Origin: Lathyrus oleraceus
Taxonomy: Eukaryota; Streptophyta; Magnoliopsida; Fabales; Fabaceae
DNA: 64,000 bases
Assembly: GCF_024323335.1 (NCBI RefSeq)
Contig: NC_066579.1
Coordinates: forward strand, 239,791,652 to 239,855,651
Direction: 5' to 3'
Shown: in pieces, positions 29,613 through 43,027 of the stretch
How the letters are laid out: every line of letters starts with the position of its first letter
Position numbering within the stretch: the first letter of the stretch is position 1
Program-made: the position numbers and the translations under genes
Notes under the pieces: generated by a model
The model's database searches: none
What the model saw: only the letters and a program-made list of their open reading frames with translations
What the model was told of the DNA's origin: nothing

Positions 29613-31736
29613 CATGATCACGATGCTAAGACTAAGTGTTGTACGACTCAAATGTAGTTTAATTTTAATTTTTATATATACTTTAACCTCATGATATCAC
29701 GTGTTTGGTAATATCTTGTGTTTGGTAATTGCACTAAACACAATATATTACGTGTATGATAATTGCTCCACATCTATTAAGAATTATATAATTGAATAAT
29801 CTACCGATGACACCAAAATAAAAAGAAGATAAATAGTACTCTCACACTGAGGAGTTAAGAATATAAATCTGGGATTTACATTTATAAATTCTGCAATAAA
29901 AATAATAATACCTTACATCTCAAACTCGTTATTAAGGCTATGTGTTGTACCATTTAAAGTAGATTAAAATTTATCTGTCTTTATATACCCTTTTAAATAG
30001 TTTAAAACTTATCTAAAATATATAGTTATTATCCAGCCTCATAGAATATTCACATTACTCAATGCTCAAATCACTTAATATCGTATGTTTGATAATTTTT
30101 CTTTATGTGATAGATGTCAACAAAGTAAAACTATATTAGTTAATAGCAAAAATAAGATCTTGAGTTATAATACCGCATCGAGGAATTAAGAAAATAAGTG
30201 AGTGATGACATATATAAATAGAGTGTGTGAGCAAATTTAAATTTTGTACTACCTTAAGTCTCGACCATTTGGCTAAGACTAAGTGTAGTACCACTCCAAC
30301 TTAGTTTATAATTATATTTTATATACTCTAACCACATAATATTATGTGTTTGATAATCTCTAATGTATAATATTATATATATGCTAATTATTTTATTTGT
30401 ATTTTGATTATAGAAATTTATTTCAACTATAATAATCTACCGATAACACAAAAAAGAAACTAATGTTTTGTCACACATCAAATATTTAGTAATATAAATT
30501 AGAGAATTTCTTATATAAAATTTGCATTGAAAATAAAATAAAAATGTCTACTACATAAGTCTCAAGTGTTTGGTTAAAATTAAGTACAGTATCATTAGAA
30601 ATAATTTTTAATTTATATGAAATTAAATATATATAATCTAGCCTTGTGTGATATTCTCATTGCTGCTCAATGCTCCAATCATATAATATCATATGCTTGA
30701 CGATTTTTCTTTGTATGGTAGATGTCTACAAAGTATTATTTTATATTGAATACGAATAATTAGATGTTGAATTATAATCTCACATAAAGAATTTAAGAAA
30801 ATACATGATTGAATAATGGATATAAATATAGTGTGTGAGATAATTATATTTTGTCCTATCTTAAGCCATGACCAGTTGGCCAAGACTAAGTGTTGTACTA
30901 CTGAAAAGTAATTTAATATTAATTTATATATACTTTAACCTCATGATATCATGTGTTTGGTAATATCTTGTGTTTGGTAATTGCACTAAACACAATATAT
31001 TACGTGTATGATAATTGCTCTACATCTATTAAGAATTATACAATTGAATAATCTACCGATGACATCAAAATAAAAAGAAGCTAAATAGTAGTCTCACACT
31101 GAGGAGTTAAGAATATAAATTTGGGATATACATATATAAATTATGCAATAAAAATAATAATACCTTATATCTCAAACTCGTTGTTAAGTATATGTGTTGT
31201 ACCATTTAAAGTAGATTAAAATTTAACTGTCTTTATATACCATTTTAGATAGTTTATAACTTATCTAAATTTATATATTTATTATACAGCCTCATAAAAT
31301 ATTCTCATTACTCATAACAAACCTATATCTAATATTAAATAATCTATTGATAAAAAGAAACTAATGTTTAGGCACACATCAAAGATTTAGTAATATGAAT
31401 TAGAGAAATTTCATATATAAAAATTTATACTAAATTAAGTCTAAGTCGTTTGGTTAAGATTAAGTGCACTATTATTATAAATAATTTTAAACTTATATGA
31501 TATTAGCTATAGCCACGTATGATATTGTCATTGCTCAATGATCCAATCACCGAACATCATATGCTTTGCAATTTTTCTTTGTGTGGTAGCTGTCGACGAA
31601 GTATTATTGTATAATTGAATAGCAATAATAAGATGTTGAATTGTAATCCCACTCAAAAAAAATTAAAAAAAACATGATTGAATAATGGATATAAATAGTG
31701 TGTGTCAGATAAATTATATTATGTACTAACTTATAT
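29613..31736. repeat. Family-2 unit 8
   Basis: 2124 bp, type Y (CGATGCTAAG in A, TATTCACATTACTC in B). About 20 bases are missing near the end of F at 31417, where ATTTTGCATT is absent. Confidence 0.9.
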
Positions 31737-33872
31737 CATGATCACGAGGCTAAGACTAAGTGTTGTACGACTCAAAAGTAGTTTAATTTTAATTTTTATA
31801 TATACTTTAACCTCATGATATCACGTGTTTGGTAATATCTTGTGTTTGGTAATTGCACTAAACACAATATATTACGTGTATGATAATTGTTCTACATCTA
31901 TTAAATTGAATAATCTACCGATGACACCAAAATAAAAAGAAGATAAATAGTACTCTCACACTGAGGAGTTAAGAATATAAATCTGGGATTTACATTTATA
32001 AATTTGCAATAAAAATAATACTACCTTACATCTCAAACTCGTTATTAAGGCTATGTGTTGTACCATTTAAAGTAGATTAAAATTTATCTGTCTTTATATA
32101 CCCTTTTAAATAGTTTAAAACTTATCTAAATATATATAGTTATTATCCAGCATCATAGAATATTCTCATTACTCAATGCTCAAATCACTTAATATCGTAT
32201 GTTTGATAATTTTTCTTTATGTGGTAGATGTCAACAAAGTAAAACTATATTAGTTAATAGCAAAAATAAGATGTTGAGTTATAATACCGCATCGAGGAAT
32301 TAAGAAAATAAGTGAGTGATGACATATATAAATAGAGTGTGTGAGCAAATTTAAATTTTTACTACCTTAAGTCTCGACCATTTGGCTAAGACTAAGTGTA
32401 GTACCACTCCAACTTAGTTTATAATTATATTTTATATACTCTAACCACATAATATTATGTGTTTGATAATTTCTCTAAATGTATAATATTATATATATGC
32501 TAATTATTTTATTTGTAGTTTGATTATAGAAATTTATTTCAACTATAATAATCTACCGATAACACAAAAAAGAAACTAATGTTTTGTCACACATCAAATA
32601 TTTAGTAATATAAATTAGAGAATTTCTTATATAAATTTGCATTGAAAATAAAATAAAAATGTCTACTACATAAGTCTCAAGTGTTTGGTTAAATTAAGTA
32701 CAGTATCATTAGAAATAATTTTTAATTTATATGAAATTAAATATATATAATCTAGCCTTGTGTGATATTCTCATTGCTGCTCAATGCTCCAATCATATAA
32801 TATCATATGCTTGACGATTTTTCTTTGTATGGTAGATGTCTACAAAGTATTATTTTATATTGAATACAATAATAAGATGTTGAATTATAATCTCACATAA
32901 AGAAATTAAGAAAATACATGATTGAATAATGGATATAAATATAGTTTGTGAGATAATTATATTTTGTGCTATCTTAAGCCATGATCAGTTGGCCAAGACT
33001 AAGTGTTGTACTACTGAAAAGTAATTTAATATTAATTTATATATACTTTAACCTCATGATATCATGTGTTTGGTAATATCTTGTGTTTGGTAATTGCACT
33101 AAACACAATATATTACGTGTATGGTAATTGCTCTACATCTATTAAGAATTATACAATTGAATAATCTACCGATGACACCAAAATAAATAGAAGCTAAATA
33201 GTAGTCTCACACTGAGGAGTTAAGAATATAAATTTGGGATATACATATATAAATTATGCAATAAAAATAATAATACCTTATATCTCAAACTCGTTGTTAA
33301 GTATATGTGTTGTACCATTTAAAGTAGATTAAAATTTAACTGTCTTTATATACCATTTTAGATAGTTTATAACTTATCTAAACTTATATATTTATTATAC
33401 AGCCTCATAAAATATTCTCATTACTCATAACAAACCTATATCTACTATTAAATAATCTATTGATAAAAAGAAACTAATGTTTAGGCACACATCAAAGATT
33501 TAGTAATATAAATTAGAGAAATTTCATATATAAATTTTGCATTTAAAAATAAGTAAAAATTTGTACTAAATTAAGTCTCAGGCGTTTGGTTAAGATTAAG
33601 TGCACTATTATTATATATAATTTTAAACTTATATGATATTAGCTATAGACATGTATGATATTCTCATTGCTCAATGATCCAATCACCTAACATCATATGC
33701 TTGGAAATTTTTCTTTGTGTGGTAGCTGTCGACGAAGTATTATTGTATACATGAATACCAATAATAAGATGTTGAATTATAATCCCACGTCAAAAAATTA
33801 AGAAAAAACATGATTGAATAATGGATATAAATAGTGTGTGTGATATAAATTATATTCTGTACTAACTTATAT
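31737..33872. repeat. Family-2 unit 9
   Basis: 2136 bp, complete. Monomer A lacks about 15 bases near 31903 (ATTAAATTGAATAATC). G has GCTATAGACATGTATG, shared with unit 5. Confidence 0.9.
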
Positions 33873-36029
33873 CATGATCACGAGGCTAAGACTAAGTGTT
33901 GTCCGACTCAAAAGTAGTTTAATTTTAATTTTTATATCTACTTTAACCTCGTGATATCACGTGTTTGGTAATATCTTGTGTTGGGTAATTGCACTAAACA
34001 CAATATATACGTGTATAATAATTGCTCCACATCTATTAAGAATTATATAATTGAATAATCTACCGATGACACCAAAATAAAAAGAAGATAAATAGTACTC
34101 TCACACTGAGGAGTTAAGAATATAAATTTGGGATTTACATTTATAAATTCTGCAATAAAAATAATACTACCTTACATCTCAAACTCGTTATTAAGGCTAT
34201 GTGTTGTACCATTTAAAGTAGATTAAAATTTATCTGTCTTTATATACCCTTTTAAATAGTTTAAAACTTATCTAAATATATATAGTTATTATCCAGCATC
34301 ATAGAATATTCTCATTACTCAATGCTCAAATCACTTAATATCGTATGTTTGATAATTTTTCTTTATGTGGTAGATGTCAACAAAGTAAAACTATATTAGT
34401 TAATAGCAAAAATAAGATGTTGAGTTATAATACCGCATCGAGGAATTAAGAAAATAAGTGAGTGATGACATATATAAATAGAGTGTGTGAGCAAATTTAA
34501 ATTTTGTACTACCTTAAGTCTCGACCATTTGGCTAAGACTAAGTGTAGTACCACTCCTACTTAGTTTATAATTATATTTTATATACTCTAACCACATAAT
34601 ATTATTTGTGTGATAATTTCTCTAAATGTATAATACTATATATATGCTAATTATTTTATTTGTATTTTGATTATAGAAATTTATTTCAACTATAATAATC
34701 TACCGATAACACAAAAACTAAACTAATGTTTTGTCACACATCAAATATTTAGTAATATAAATTAGAGAATTTCTTATATAAAATTTGCACTGAAAATAAA
34801 ATAAAAATGTCTACTACATAAGTCTCAAGTGTTTGGTTAAAATTAAGTACAGTATCATTAGAAATAATTTTTAATTTATATGAAATTAAATATATATATA
34901 TAATCTAGCCTTGTGTGATATTCTCATTGTGTCTCAATGCTCCAATCATATAATATCATATGCTTGACGATTTTTCTTTGTATGGTAGATGTCTACAAAG
35001 TATTATTTTATATTGAATATGAATAATAAGATATTGTTGAATTGTAATCTCACATAAAGAAATTAAGAAAATACATGATTGAATAATGGATATAAATATA
35101 GTGTGTGAGATAATTATATTTTGTGATATCGTAAGCCATGATCAGTTGGCCAAGACTAAGTGTTGTACTACTGAAAAGTAATTTAATATTAATTTATATA
35201 TACTTTAACCTCATGATATCATGTGTTTGGTAATATCTTGTGTTTGGTAATTGCACTAAACACAATATATTACGTGTATGGTAATTGCTCTACATCTATT
35301 AAGAATTATACAATTGAATAATCTACCGATGACACCAAAATAAATAGAAGCTAAATAGTAGTCTCACACTGAGGAGTTAAGAATATAAATTTGGGATATA
35401 CATATATAAATTATGCAATAAAAATAATAATACCTTATATCTCAAACTCGTTGTTAAGTATATGTGTTGTACCATTTAAAGTAGATTAAAATTTAACTGT
35501 CTTTATATACCATTTTAGATAGTTTATAACTTATCTAAATTTATATATTTATTATACAGCCTCATAAAATATTCTCATTACCCATAACAAACCTATATCT
35601 ACTATTAAATAATCTATTGATAAAAAGAAACTAATGTTTAGGCACACATCAAAGATTTAGTAATATAAATTAGAGAAATTTCATATATAAATTTTGCATT
35701 TAAAAATAAGTAAAAATTTGTACTAAATTAAGTCTCAGGCGTTTGGTTAAGATTAAGTGCACTATTATTATAAATAATTTTAAACTTATATGATATTAGC
35801 TATAGACACGTATGATATTCTCATTGCTCAATGATCCAATCACCTAACATCATATGCTTGGAAATTTTTCTTTGTGTGGTAGCTGTCGACGAAGTATTAT
35901 TGTATACATGAATACCAATAATAAGATGTTGAATTATAATCCCACGTCAAAAAATTAAGAAAAAACATGATTGAATAAAGGATATAAATAGTGTGTGTGA
36001 GATAAATTATATTCTGTACTAACTTATAT
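33873..36029. repeat. Family-2 unit 10
   Basis: 2157 bp, complete. Monomer C has ACTAAACTAATG as in units 1 and 6. An extended TA run lies near 34890. Confidence 0.9.
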
Positions 36030-37260
36030 CATGATCACGAGGCTAAGACTAAGTGTTGTCTCGACTCAAAAGTAGTTTAATTTTAATTTTTATATATACT
36101 TTAACCTCATTATATCACGTGTTTGGTAATATCTTGTGTTTGGTAATTGCACTACACACAATATATTACGTGTATGATAATTGCTCCACATCGATTAAGA
36201 ATTATATAATTGAATAATCTACCGATGACACCAAAATAAAAAGAAGATAAATAGTACTCTCACACTGAGGAGTTAAGAATATAAATTTGGGATTTACATT
36301 TATAAATTCTGCAATAAAAATAATACTACCTTACATCTCAAACTCGTTAGTAAGGCTATGTGTTGTACCATTTAAAGTAGATTAAAATTTATCTGTCTTT
36401 ATATACCCTTTTAAATAGTTTAAAACTTATCTAAATATATATAGTTATTATCCAGCATCATAGAATATTCTCATTACTCAATGCTCAAATCACTTAATAT
36501 CGTATGTTTGATAATATTTCTTTATGTGGTAGATGTCAACAAAGTAAAACTATATTAGTTAATAGCAAAAATAAGATGTTGAGTTATAATATCGCATCGA
36601 GGAATTAAGAAAATAAGTGAGTGATGACATATATAAATAGAGTGTGTGAGCAAATTTAAATTTTGTACTACCTTAAGTCTCGTTATTAAATATATGTGTT
36701 GTACCATTTAAAGTAGCTTAAAATTTAACTGTCTTTATATACCATTCTAAATAGTTAAAAACTATCTAAATTTATATATTTATTATACAGCCTCATAAAA
36801 TATTCTCATTACTCATAACAAACCTATATCTAGTATTAAATAATCTATTGATGAAAAGAAACTAATGTTTAGGAGCACATCAAAGATTTAGAAATATAAA
36901 TTAGTGAAATTTCATATATAAATTTTGCATTAAAAAATAAGTAAAAATTTGTACTAAATTAAGTCTCAGGCGTTTGGTTAAGATTAAGTGTACTATTATT
37001 ATAAATAATTTTAAACTTATATGATATTAGCTATAGCCTCGTATGATATTCTCATTGCTCAATGATCCAATCACCTAACATCATATGCTTCACAATTTTT
37101 CTTTGTGTGGTAGCTGTCGACGAAGTATTATTGTATACATGAATACCAATAATAAGATGTTGAATTGTAATCCCACGTCAAAAAATTAAGAAAAAACATG
37201 ATTGAATAATGGATATAAATAGTGTGTGTGAGATAAATTATATTCTGTACTAACTTATAT
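36030..37260. repeat. Family-2 unit 11, shortened to A-B-F-G
   Basis: Only 1231 bp. Monomers A and B are normal, then at 36679-36682 the CTCG that opens monomer C runs directly into the CTCG inside monomer F, so C, D and E are missing (about 0.9 kb). CTCG is present at both parental sites, which fits unequal exchange or slippage at a short shared word. Confidence 0.9.
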
Positions 37261-39424
37261 CATGATCACGAGGCTAAGACTAAGTGTTGTACGACTCAAA
37301 AGTAGTTTAATTTTAATTTTTATACATTATTTAACCTCATGATATCACGTGTTTGGTAATATCTTGTCTTTGGTAATTGCACTAAACACAATATATTACG
37401 TGTATGATAATTGCTCTACATCTATTAAGAATTATATAATTGAATAATCTACCGATGACACCAAAATAAAAAGAAGATAAATAGTACTCTAACACTGAGG
37501 AGTTAAGAATATAAATCTGGTATTTACATTTATAAATTCTGCAATAAAAATCATACTACCTTACATCTCAAACTCGTTATTAAGGCTATGTGTTGTACCA
37601 TTCAAAGTAGATTAAAATTTATCTGTCGTTATTACCCTTTTAAAAAGTTTAAAACTTATCTAAATATATATAGTTATTATCCAGCCTCATAGAATATTCT
37701 CATTACTCAATGCTCAAATCACTTAATATCGTATGTTTGATAATTTTTCTTTATGTGGTAGATGTCAACAAAGTAAAACTATATTAGTTAATAGCAAAAA
37801 TAAGATGATAAGCTATAATACCGCATCGAGCAATTAAGAAAATAAGTGAGTGATGACATATATATAAATTGAGTGTGTGAGCTAAATTTTGTACTACCTT
37901 AAGTCTCGACCATTTGGCTAAGACTAAGTGTAGTACGACTCCAACTTAGTTTATAATTATATTTTGTATACTCTAACCACATAATATTATGTGTTTGATA
38001 ATTTCTCTAAATGTATAATATTATATATATGCTAATTATTTTATTTGTATTTTGATTATAGAAATTTATTTCAACTATAATAATCTACCTATAACACAAA
38101 AAAGAAACTAATCTTTTGTCACACATAAAATATTTAGTAATATAAATTAGAGAATTTCTTATATAAATATTGCATTGAAAACTAAATAAAAATGTCTACT
38201 ACATAAGTCTCAAGTGTTTGGTTAAAATTAAGTACAGTATCATTAGAAATAATTTTTAATTTATATGAAATTAAATATATATAATCTAGCCTTGTGTGAT
38301 ATTCTCATTGCTGCTCAATGCTTCAATCAAATAATATCATATGCTTGACGATTTTTCTTTGTATGGTAGATGTCTACAAAGTATTATTTTATATTGAATA
38401 CGAATAATAAGATGTTGAATTATAATCTCACATAAATAAATTAAGAAAATACATGATTGAATAATGGATATAAATATAGTGTGTGAGATAATTATATTTT
38501 GTGCTATCTTAAGCCAGGATCAGTTGGCCAAAACTAAGTGTTGTACTACTCAAAAGTAATTTAATATTAATTTATATATACTTTAACCTCATGATATCAT
38601 GTGTTTGGTAATATCTTGTGTTTGGTAATATCTTGTGTTTGGTAATTGCACTAAACACAATATATTACGTGTATGATAATTGCTCTACATCTATTAAGAA
38701 TTATACAATTGAATAATCCATCGATGACACCAAAATAAAAAGAAGCTAAATAGTAGTCTCACACTGAGGAGTTAAGAATATAAATTTGGGATATACATAT
38801 ATAAATTATGCAATAAAAATAATAATACCTTATATCTCAAACTCGTTGTTAAGTATATGTGTTGTACCATTTAAAGTAGATTAAAATTTAACTGTCTTTA
38901 TATACCATTTTAGATAGTTTATAACTTATCTAAATTTATATATTTATTATACAGCCTCATAAAATATTCTCATTACTCATAACAAACCTATATCTACTAT
39001 TAAATAATCTATTGATAAAAAGAAACTAATGTTTAGGCACACATCAAAGATTTAGTAATATGAATTAGAGAAATTTCATATATAAATTTTGCATTAAAAA
39101 ATAAGTAAAAATTTATACTAAATTAAGTCTAAGGCGTTTGGTTAAGATTAAGTGCACTATTATTATAAATAATTTTAAACTTATATGATATTAGCTATAG
39201 CCACGTATGATATTCTCATTGCTCAATGATCTAATCACCGAACATCATATGCTTTGCAAATTTTCTTTGTGTGGTAGCTGTCGACGAAGTATTATTGTAT
39301 AATTCAATACCAATAATAAGATGTTGAATTGTAATCCCACTCAAAAAAAATTAAAAAAAACATGATTGAATAATGGATATAAATAGTGTGTGTCAGATAA
39401 ATTATATTATGTACTAACTTATAT
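37261..39424. repeat. Family-2 unit 12
   Basis: 2164 bp, complete, type X. Monomer E contains an extra copy of about 20 bases (TTTGGTAATATCTTGTG occurs twice before TTTGGTAATTGC, 38602-38645), a slippage expansion. Confidence 0.9.
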
Positions 39425-41139
39425 CATGATCACGATGCTAAGACTAAGTGTTGTACGACTCAAAAGTAGTTTAATTTTAATTTTTATATATACTTTAACC
39501 TCATGATATCACGTGTTTGGTAATATCTTGTCTTTGGTAATTGCACTAAACACAATATATTACGTGTATGATAATTGCTCCACATCTATTAAGAATTATA
39601 TAACTGAATAATCTACCGATGACACCAAAATAAAAAGAAGATAAATAGTACTCTCACACTGAGGAGTTAAGAATATAAATCTGGGATTTACATTTATAAA
39701 TTCTGCAATAAAAATAATAATACCTTACATCTCAAACTCGTTATTAAGGCTATGTGTTGTACCATTTAAAGTAGATTAAAATTTATCTGTCTTTATATAC
39801 CCTTTTAAATAGTTTAAAACTTATCCAAAATATATATAGTTATTATCCAGCCTCATAGAATATTCACATTACTCATATAGAAATTTATTTCAACTATAAT
39901 AATCTACCGATATCACAAAAAAGAAACTAATGTTTTGTCACACATCAAATATTTAGTAATATAAATTAGAGAATTTCTTATATAAAATTTGCATTGAAAA
40001 TAAAATAAAAATGTCTACTACATAAGTCTCAAGTGTTTGGTTAAAATTAAGTACAGTATCATTAGAAATAATTTTTAATTTATATGAAATTAAATATATA
40101 TAATCTAGCCTTGTGTGATATTCTCATTGCTGCTCAATGCTCCAATCATATAATATCATATGCTTGACGATTTTTCTTTGTATGGTAGATGTCTACAAAG
40201 TATTATAATCTCACATAAAGAATTTAAGAAAATACATGATTGAATAATGGATATAAATATAGTGTGTGAGATAATTATATTTTGTCCTATCTTAAGCCAT
40301 GATCAGTTGGCCAAGACTAAGTGTTGTACTACTGAAAAGTAATTTAATATTAATTTATATATACTTTAACCTCATGATATCATGTGTTTGGTAATTGCAC
40401 TAAACACAATATATTACGTGTATGATAATTGCTCTACATCTATTAAAAATTATACAATTGAATAATCTACCGATGACACCAAAATAAAAAGAAGCTAAAT
40501 AGTAGTCTCACACTGAGGAGTTAAGAATATAAATTTGGGATATACATATATAAACTATGCAATAAAAATAATAATATCTTATATCTCAAACTCGTTGTTA
40601 AGTATATGTGTTGTACCATTTAAAGTAGATAGTTTATAACTTATCTAAATTTATATATTTAGTATATAGCCTCATAAAATATTCTCATTACTCATAACAA
40701 ACCTATATCTACTATTAAATAATCTATTGATAAAAAGAAACTAATGTTTAGGCACACATCAAAGATTTCGTAATATAAATTAGAGAAATTTCATATATAA
40801 ATTTTGCATTAAAAAATAAGTAAAAATTTGTACTAAAATAAGTGTCAGGCGTTTGGTTAAAATTAAGTGCACTATTATTATATATAATTTTAAACTTATA
40901 TGATTCTAGCTATAGCCACGTATGATATTCTCAATGCTCAATGATCCAATCACATAACATCATATGCTTGGCAATTTTTCTTTGTGTGGTAGCTGTCGAC
41001 GAAGTATTATTATATAATTGAATACCAATAATAAGATGTTGAATTCTAATCCCACGTCAAAAAATTAAGAAAAAACATGATTGAATAATGGATATAAATA
41101 GTGTGTGTCAGATAAATTATATTATGTACTAACTTATAT
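39425..41139. repeat. Family-2 unit 13, shortened by several internal deletions
   Basis: 1715 bp, type Y start. The main deletion, at about 39875, joins the middle of B (ACATTACTCA) to the middle of C (TATAGAAATTT). Smaller losses occur in D (40203), in E where one TTTGGTAATATCTTGTG word is missing (40384), and in F (40630). Confidence 0.9.
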
Positions 41140-41742
41140 CATGATCACGATGCTAAGACTAAGTGTTGTACGACTCAAAAGTAGTTTAATTTTAATTTTT
41201 ATATATACTTTAACCTCATGATATCACGTGTTTGGTAATATCTTGTGTTTGGTAATTGCACTAAACACAATATATTACGTGTATGATAATTGCTCTACAT
41301 CTATTAAGAATTATATAATTGAATAATCTACCGATGACACTAAAATAAAAAGAAGATAAATAGTACTCTCACACTGAGGAGTTAAGAATAGAAATCTGGG
41401 GTTTACATTTATAAATTCTGCAATAAAAATAATACTACCTTACATCTCAAACTCGTTATTAAGGCTATGTGTTGTACCATTTAAAGTAGATTAAAATTTA
41501 TCTATCTTTATATACCCTTTTAAATAGTTTAAAACTTATCTAAATATATATAGTTATTATCCAGCATCATAGAATATTCTCATTACTCGATGCTCAAATC
41601 ACTTAATATCGTATGTTTGATAATTTTTCTTTATGTGGTAGATGTCAACAAAGTAAAACTATATTAGTTAATAGCAAAAATAAGATGTTGAGTTATAATA
41701 CCGCATCGAGGAATTAAGAAAATAAGTGAGTGATGACATATA

Positions 41743-41747
41743 TAAAT
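41743..41747. repeat. Target-site duplication, left copy (TAAAT)
   Basis: TAAAT directly precedes the TGTAATATCCC end of the 5' LTR, and TAAAT follows the final TTACA of the 3' LTR at 51215-51219. A 5-bp duplication is the normal footprint of LTR-retrotransposon integrase. Confidence 0.92.
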
Positions 41748-42049
41748 TGTAATATCCCATATTCCCTTAAATGCTCAATTAGTTGTCAGTTGAGATCAAT
41801 TGAATTCATGTGTACTATATCATTTGTTAGTTGTAACAATTAGAGCTCCTATGTGCTCTAAATGCTGTCAATTGGAACCAATAGAGTAACCAGTGAAATC
41901 TAAAGAGATTAATTATTAATAAAAGAGATAGACCAATATTAATAATTACAAGAGAGGATATTTTTGGTAACATTAATAATTGGTCATTTGGTGCTGGAAG
42001 ATAAAATACCAATTGAGATATTTTATGATACTACTTAATATTATATATC

Positions 42050-42068
42050 ACTTATATATATTATATAG
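42050..42068 (+). promoter_or_regulatory. Candidate TATA region of the LTR promoter
   Basis: A TATATATATTATATAG stretch lies just upstream of a purine-rich tract and is present at the same place in the other LTRs (49195-49210, and a longer form at 60450-60473). The position fits a U3 promoter, but the whole region is AT-rich, so this is weak. Confidence 0.35.
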
Positions 42069-42075
42069 TATATGT

Positions 42076-42308
42076 GTGGGGGAAAAGAAAAAAGAAAGGA
42101 AAAGAGATAAGAAGAAGTAGGTAAGAGAGAGTGAGAGATATCAGAAAGGGAAAAGAAGAGAAAGAGAAGGAAAGAAGAAAGAGGAAGAGGAAGAAGAGAA
42201 GAAGAAGAAGAAAAGAGAAAGAAGATGGAAAGCTCATGAAGAGCATGTTCATCAACACCATCATCTCATCTTCATCATCACCAACTTCATCTTCTTCTTC
42301 TACTAGGT
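42076..42308 (+). promoter_or_regulatory. Purine-rich tract followed by a consensus splice donor in the LTR
   Basis: About 155 bases of nearly pure A/G on the + strand (GAAGAAAGAGGAAG type) are followed by a CATCATCTTC-rich segment and then TACTAG/GTGAGTTC, an excellent plant 5' splice site with its GT at 42307-42308. The same order occurs in the 3' LTR (GT at 49447) and in the truncated copy (GT at 60709). GAA-rich purine tracts often act as exonic splicing enhancers, so this may be a transcribed leader exon; the ORF overlapping it is low-complexity only. Confidence 0.45.
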
Positions 42309-42525
42309 GAGTTCTTAGATAGTTTATCATTTGGGGGAAAATAATCTATATTTGTGGGGTTAGGGTTTGTGTAAATTGTGATGAACTTGTTGTGTTCATA
42401 CTCCCTATCCATGCTATGTGTTGATATCATGTTGGTTGTTGTTGAAAAATCATGTTATGTGAAAATGGTAGGTAAAAATGGTAGATGGAAAGGAAAATAA
42501 AAGAGGAGTTATTTAAGGAAAAGAA

Positions 42526-42939
42526 ATTATAATTCAATTCATGACGATCATAAGTTGAAAGTTCATATTCTTCAGTCATTGATAAACAATTTGTTGGACA
42601 ATACTCAATACAGTTACCACAAAAAATACAGATTCCGAAATCAATACTGTAATTTAGCAATCGTTTCTTTCGAATATCCGTTTCCATTTTTCAATCAACA
42701 ACGGGTAAATCTATAGGACATACACGAACACATACTTGACAAGCAATGCATTTATCAAATTCAAAATGGATTCGACCGCGGAAATGTTCTGATGTGATTA
42801 ATTTTTCATAAGGATATTGAATAGTTACAGGTAAACGATTTGCGTGAGATAAGATAATCATGAAACTTTGACCAATGTACCTTGCAGCTCGTAGTGTTTG
42901 TTGACCATAATTCATGAACTCAGTTACCATAAGGAACAT
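42526..42939 (-). pseudogene. ndhI: ndhI pseudogene (plastid NDH subunit I), C-terminus missing
   Basis: In the plastid, NdhI is the iron-sulphur subunit of the NAD(P)H dehydrogenase-like complex of the thylakoid membrane, which takes part in cyclic electron flow. The start is at 42939, giving an N-terminus [14 protein letters not shown]. Both 4Fe-4S cysteine motifs are readable: [12 protein letters not shown] at about 42770-42720 and [12 protein letters not shown] further on. After PIDLPVVD, the codon expected to be Trp is TGA (just upstream of 42687) and breaks the frame without a shift. Homology stops after LNYN at the insert edge, so roughly the last 20-30 residues are absent. It cannot encode a working subunit here. 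Confidence 0.93.
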
Positions 42940-43027
42940 ATCGTAAATATATATGAATAGTATAGTTTTGTTTGATTTCTTTCTCTTATTTGAGACAAGT
43001 AATGAATATAAAAGATCCATCTTTGTT

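Larger units (their letters stand above)
14579..41747. repeat. Family-2 satellite core array: seven-monomer higher-order repeat
   Basis: A family of about 300-bp monomers is arranged in a fixed order of seven (A to G) that repeats every 2.13-2.16 kb. Using monomer A's start (CATGATCACGAGGCTAAG) as anchor, units begin at 14600, 16729, 18870, 21013, 23166, 25323, 27466, 29613, 31737, 33873, 36030, 37261, 39425 and 41140. Corresponding monomers of different units are far more alike than different monomers in one unit, which is the defining property of a higher-order repeat. No coding sequence, promoter or RNA gene is visible. The array is broken at 41748 by a retrotransposon and continues at 51215. 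Confidence 0.95.

Noticed and set aside
1..41747. Common origin of families 1 and 2
   Set aside because: No shared words beyond short AT-rich strings that are expected by chance.
42061..42330. Leucine/serine/phenylalanine-rich ORFs opposite the purine tract (also 49204-49404 and 60423-60692)
   Set aside because: They are translations of a polypyrimidine strand and have no protein-like sequence beyond low complexity.
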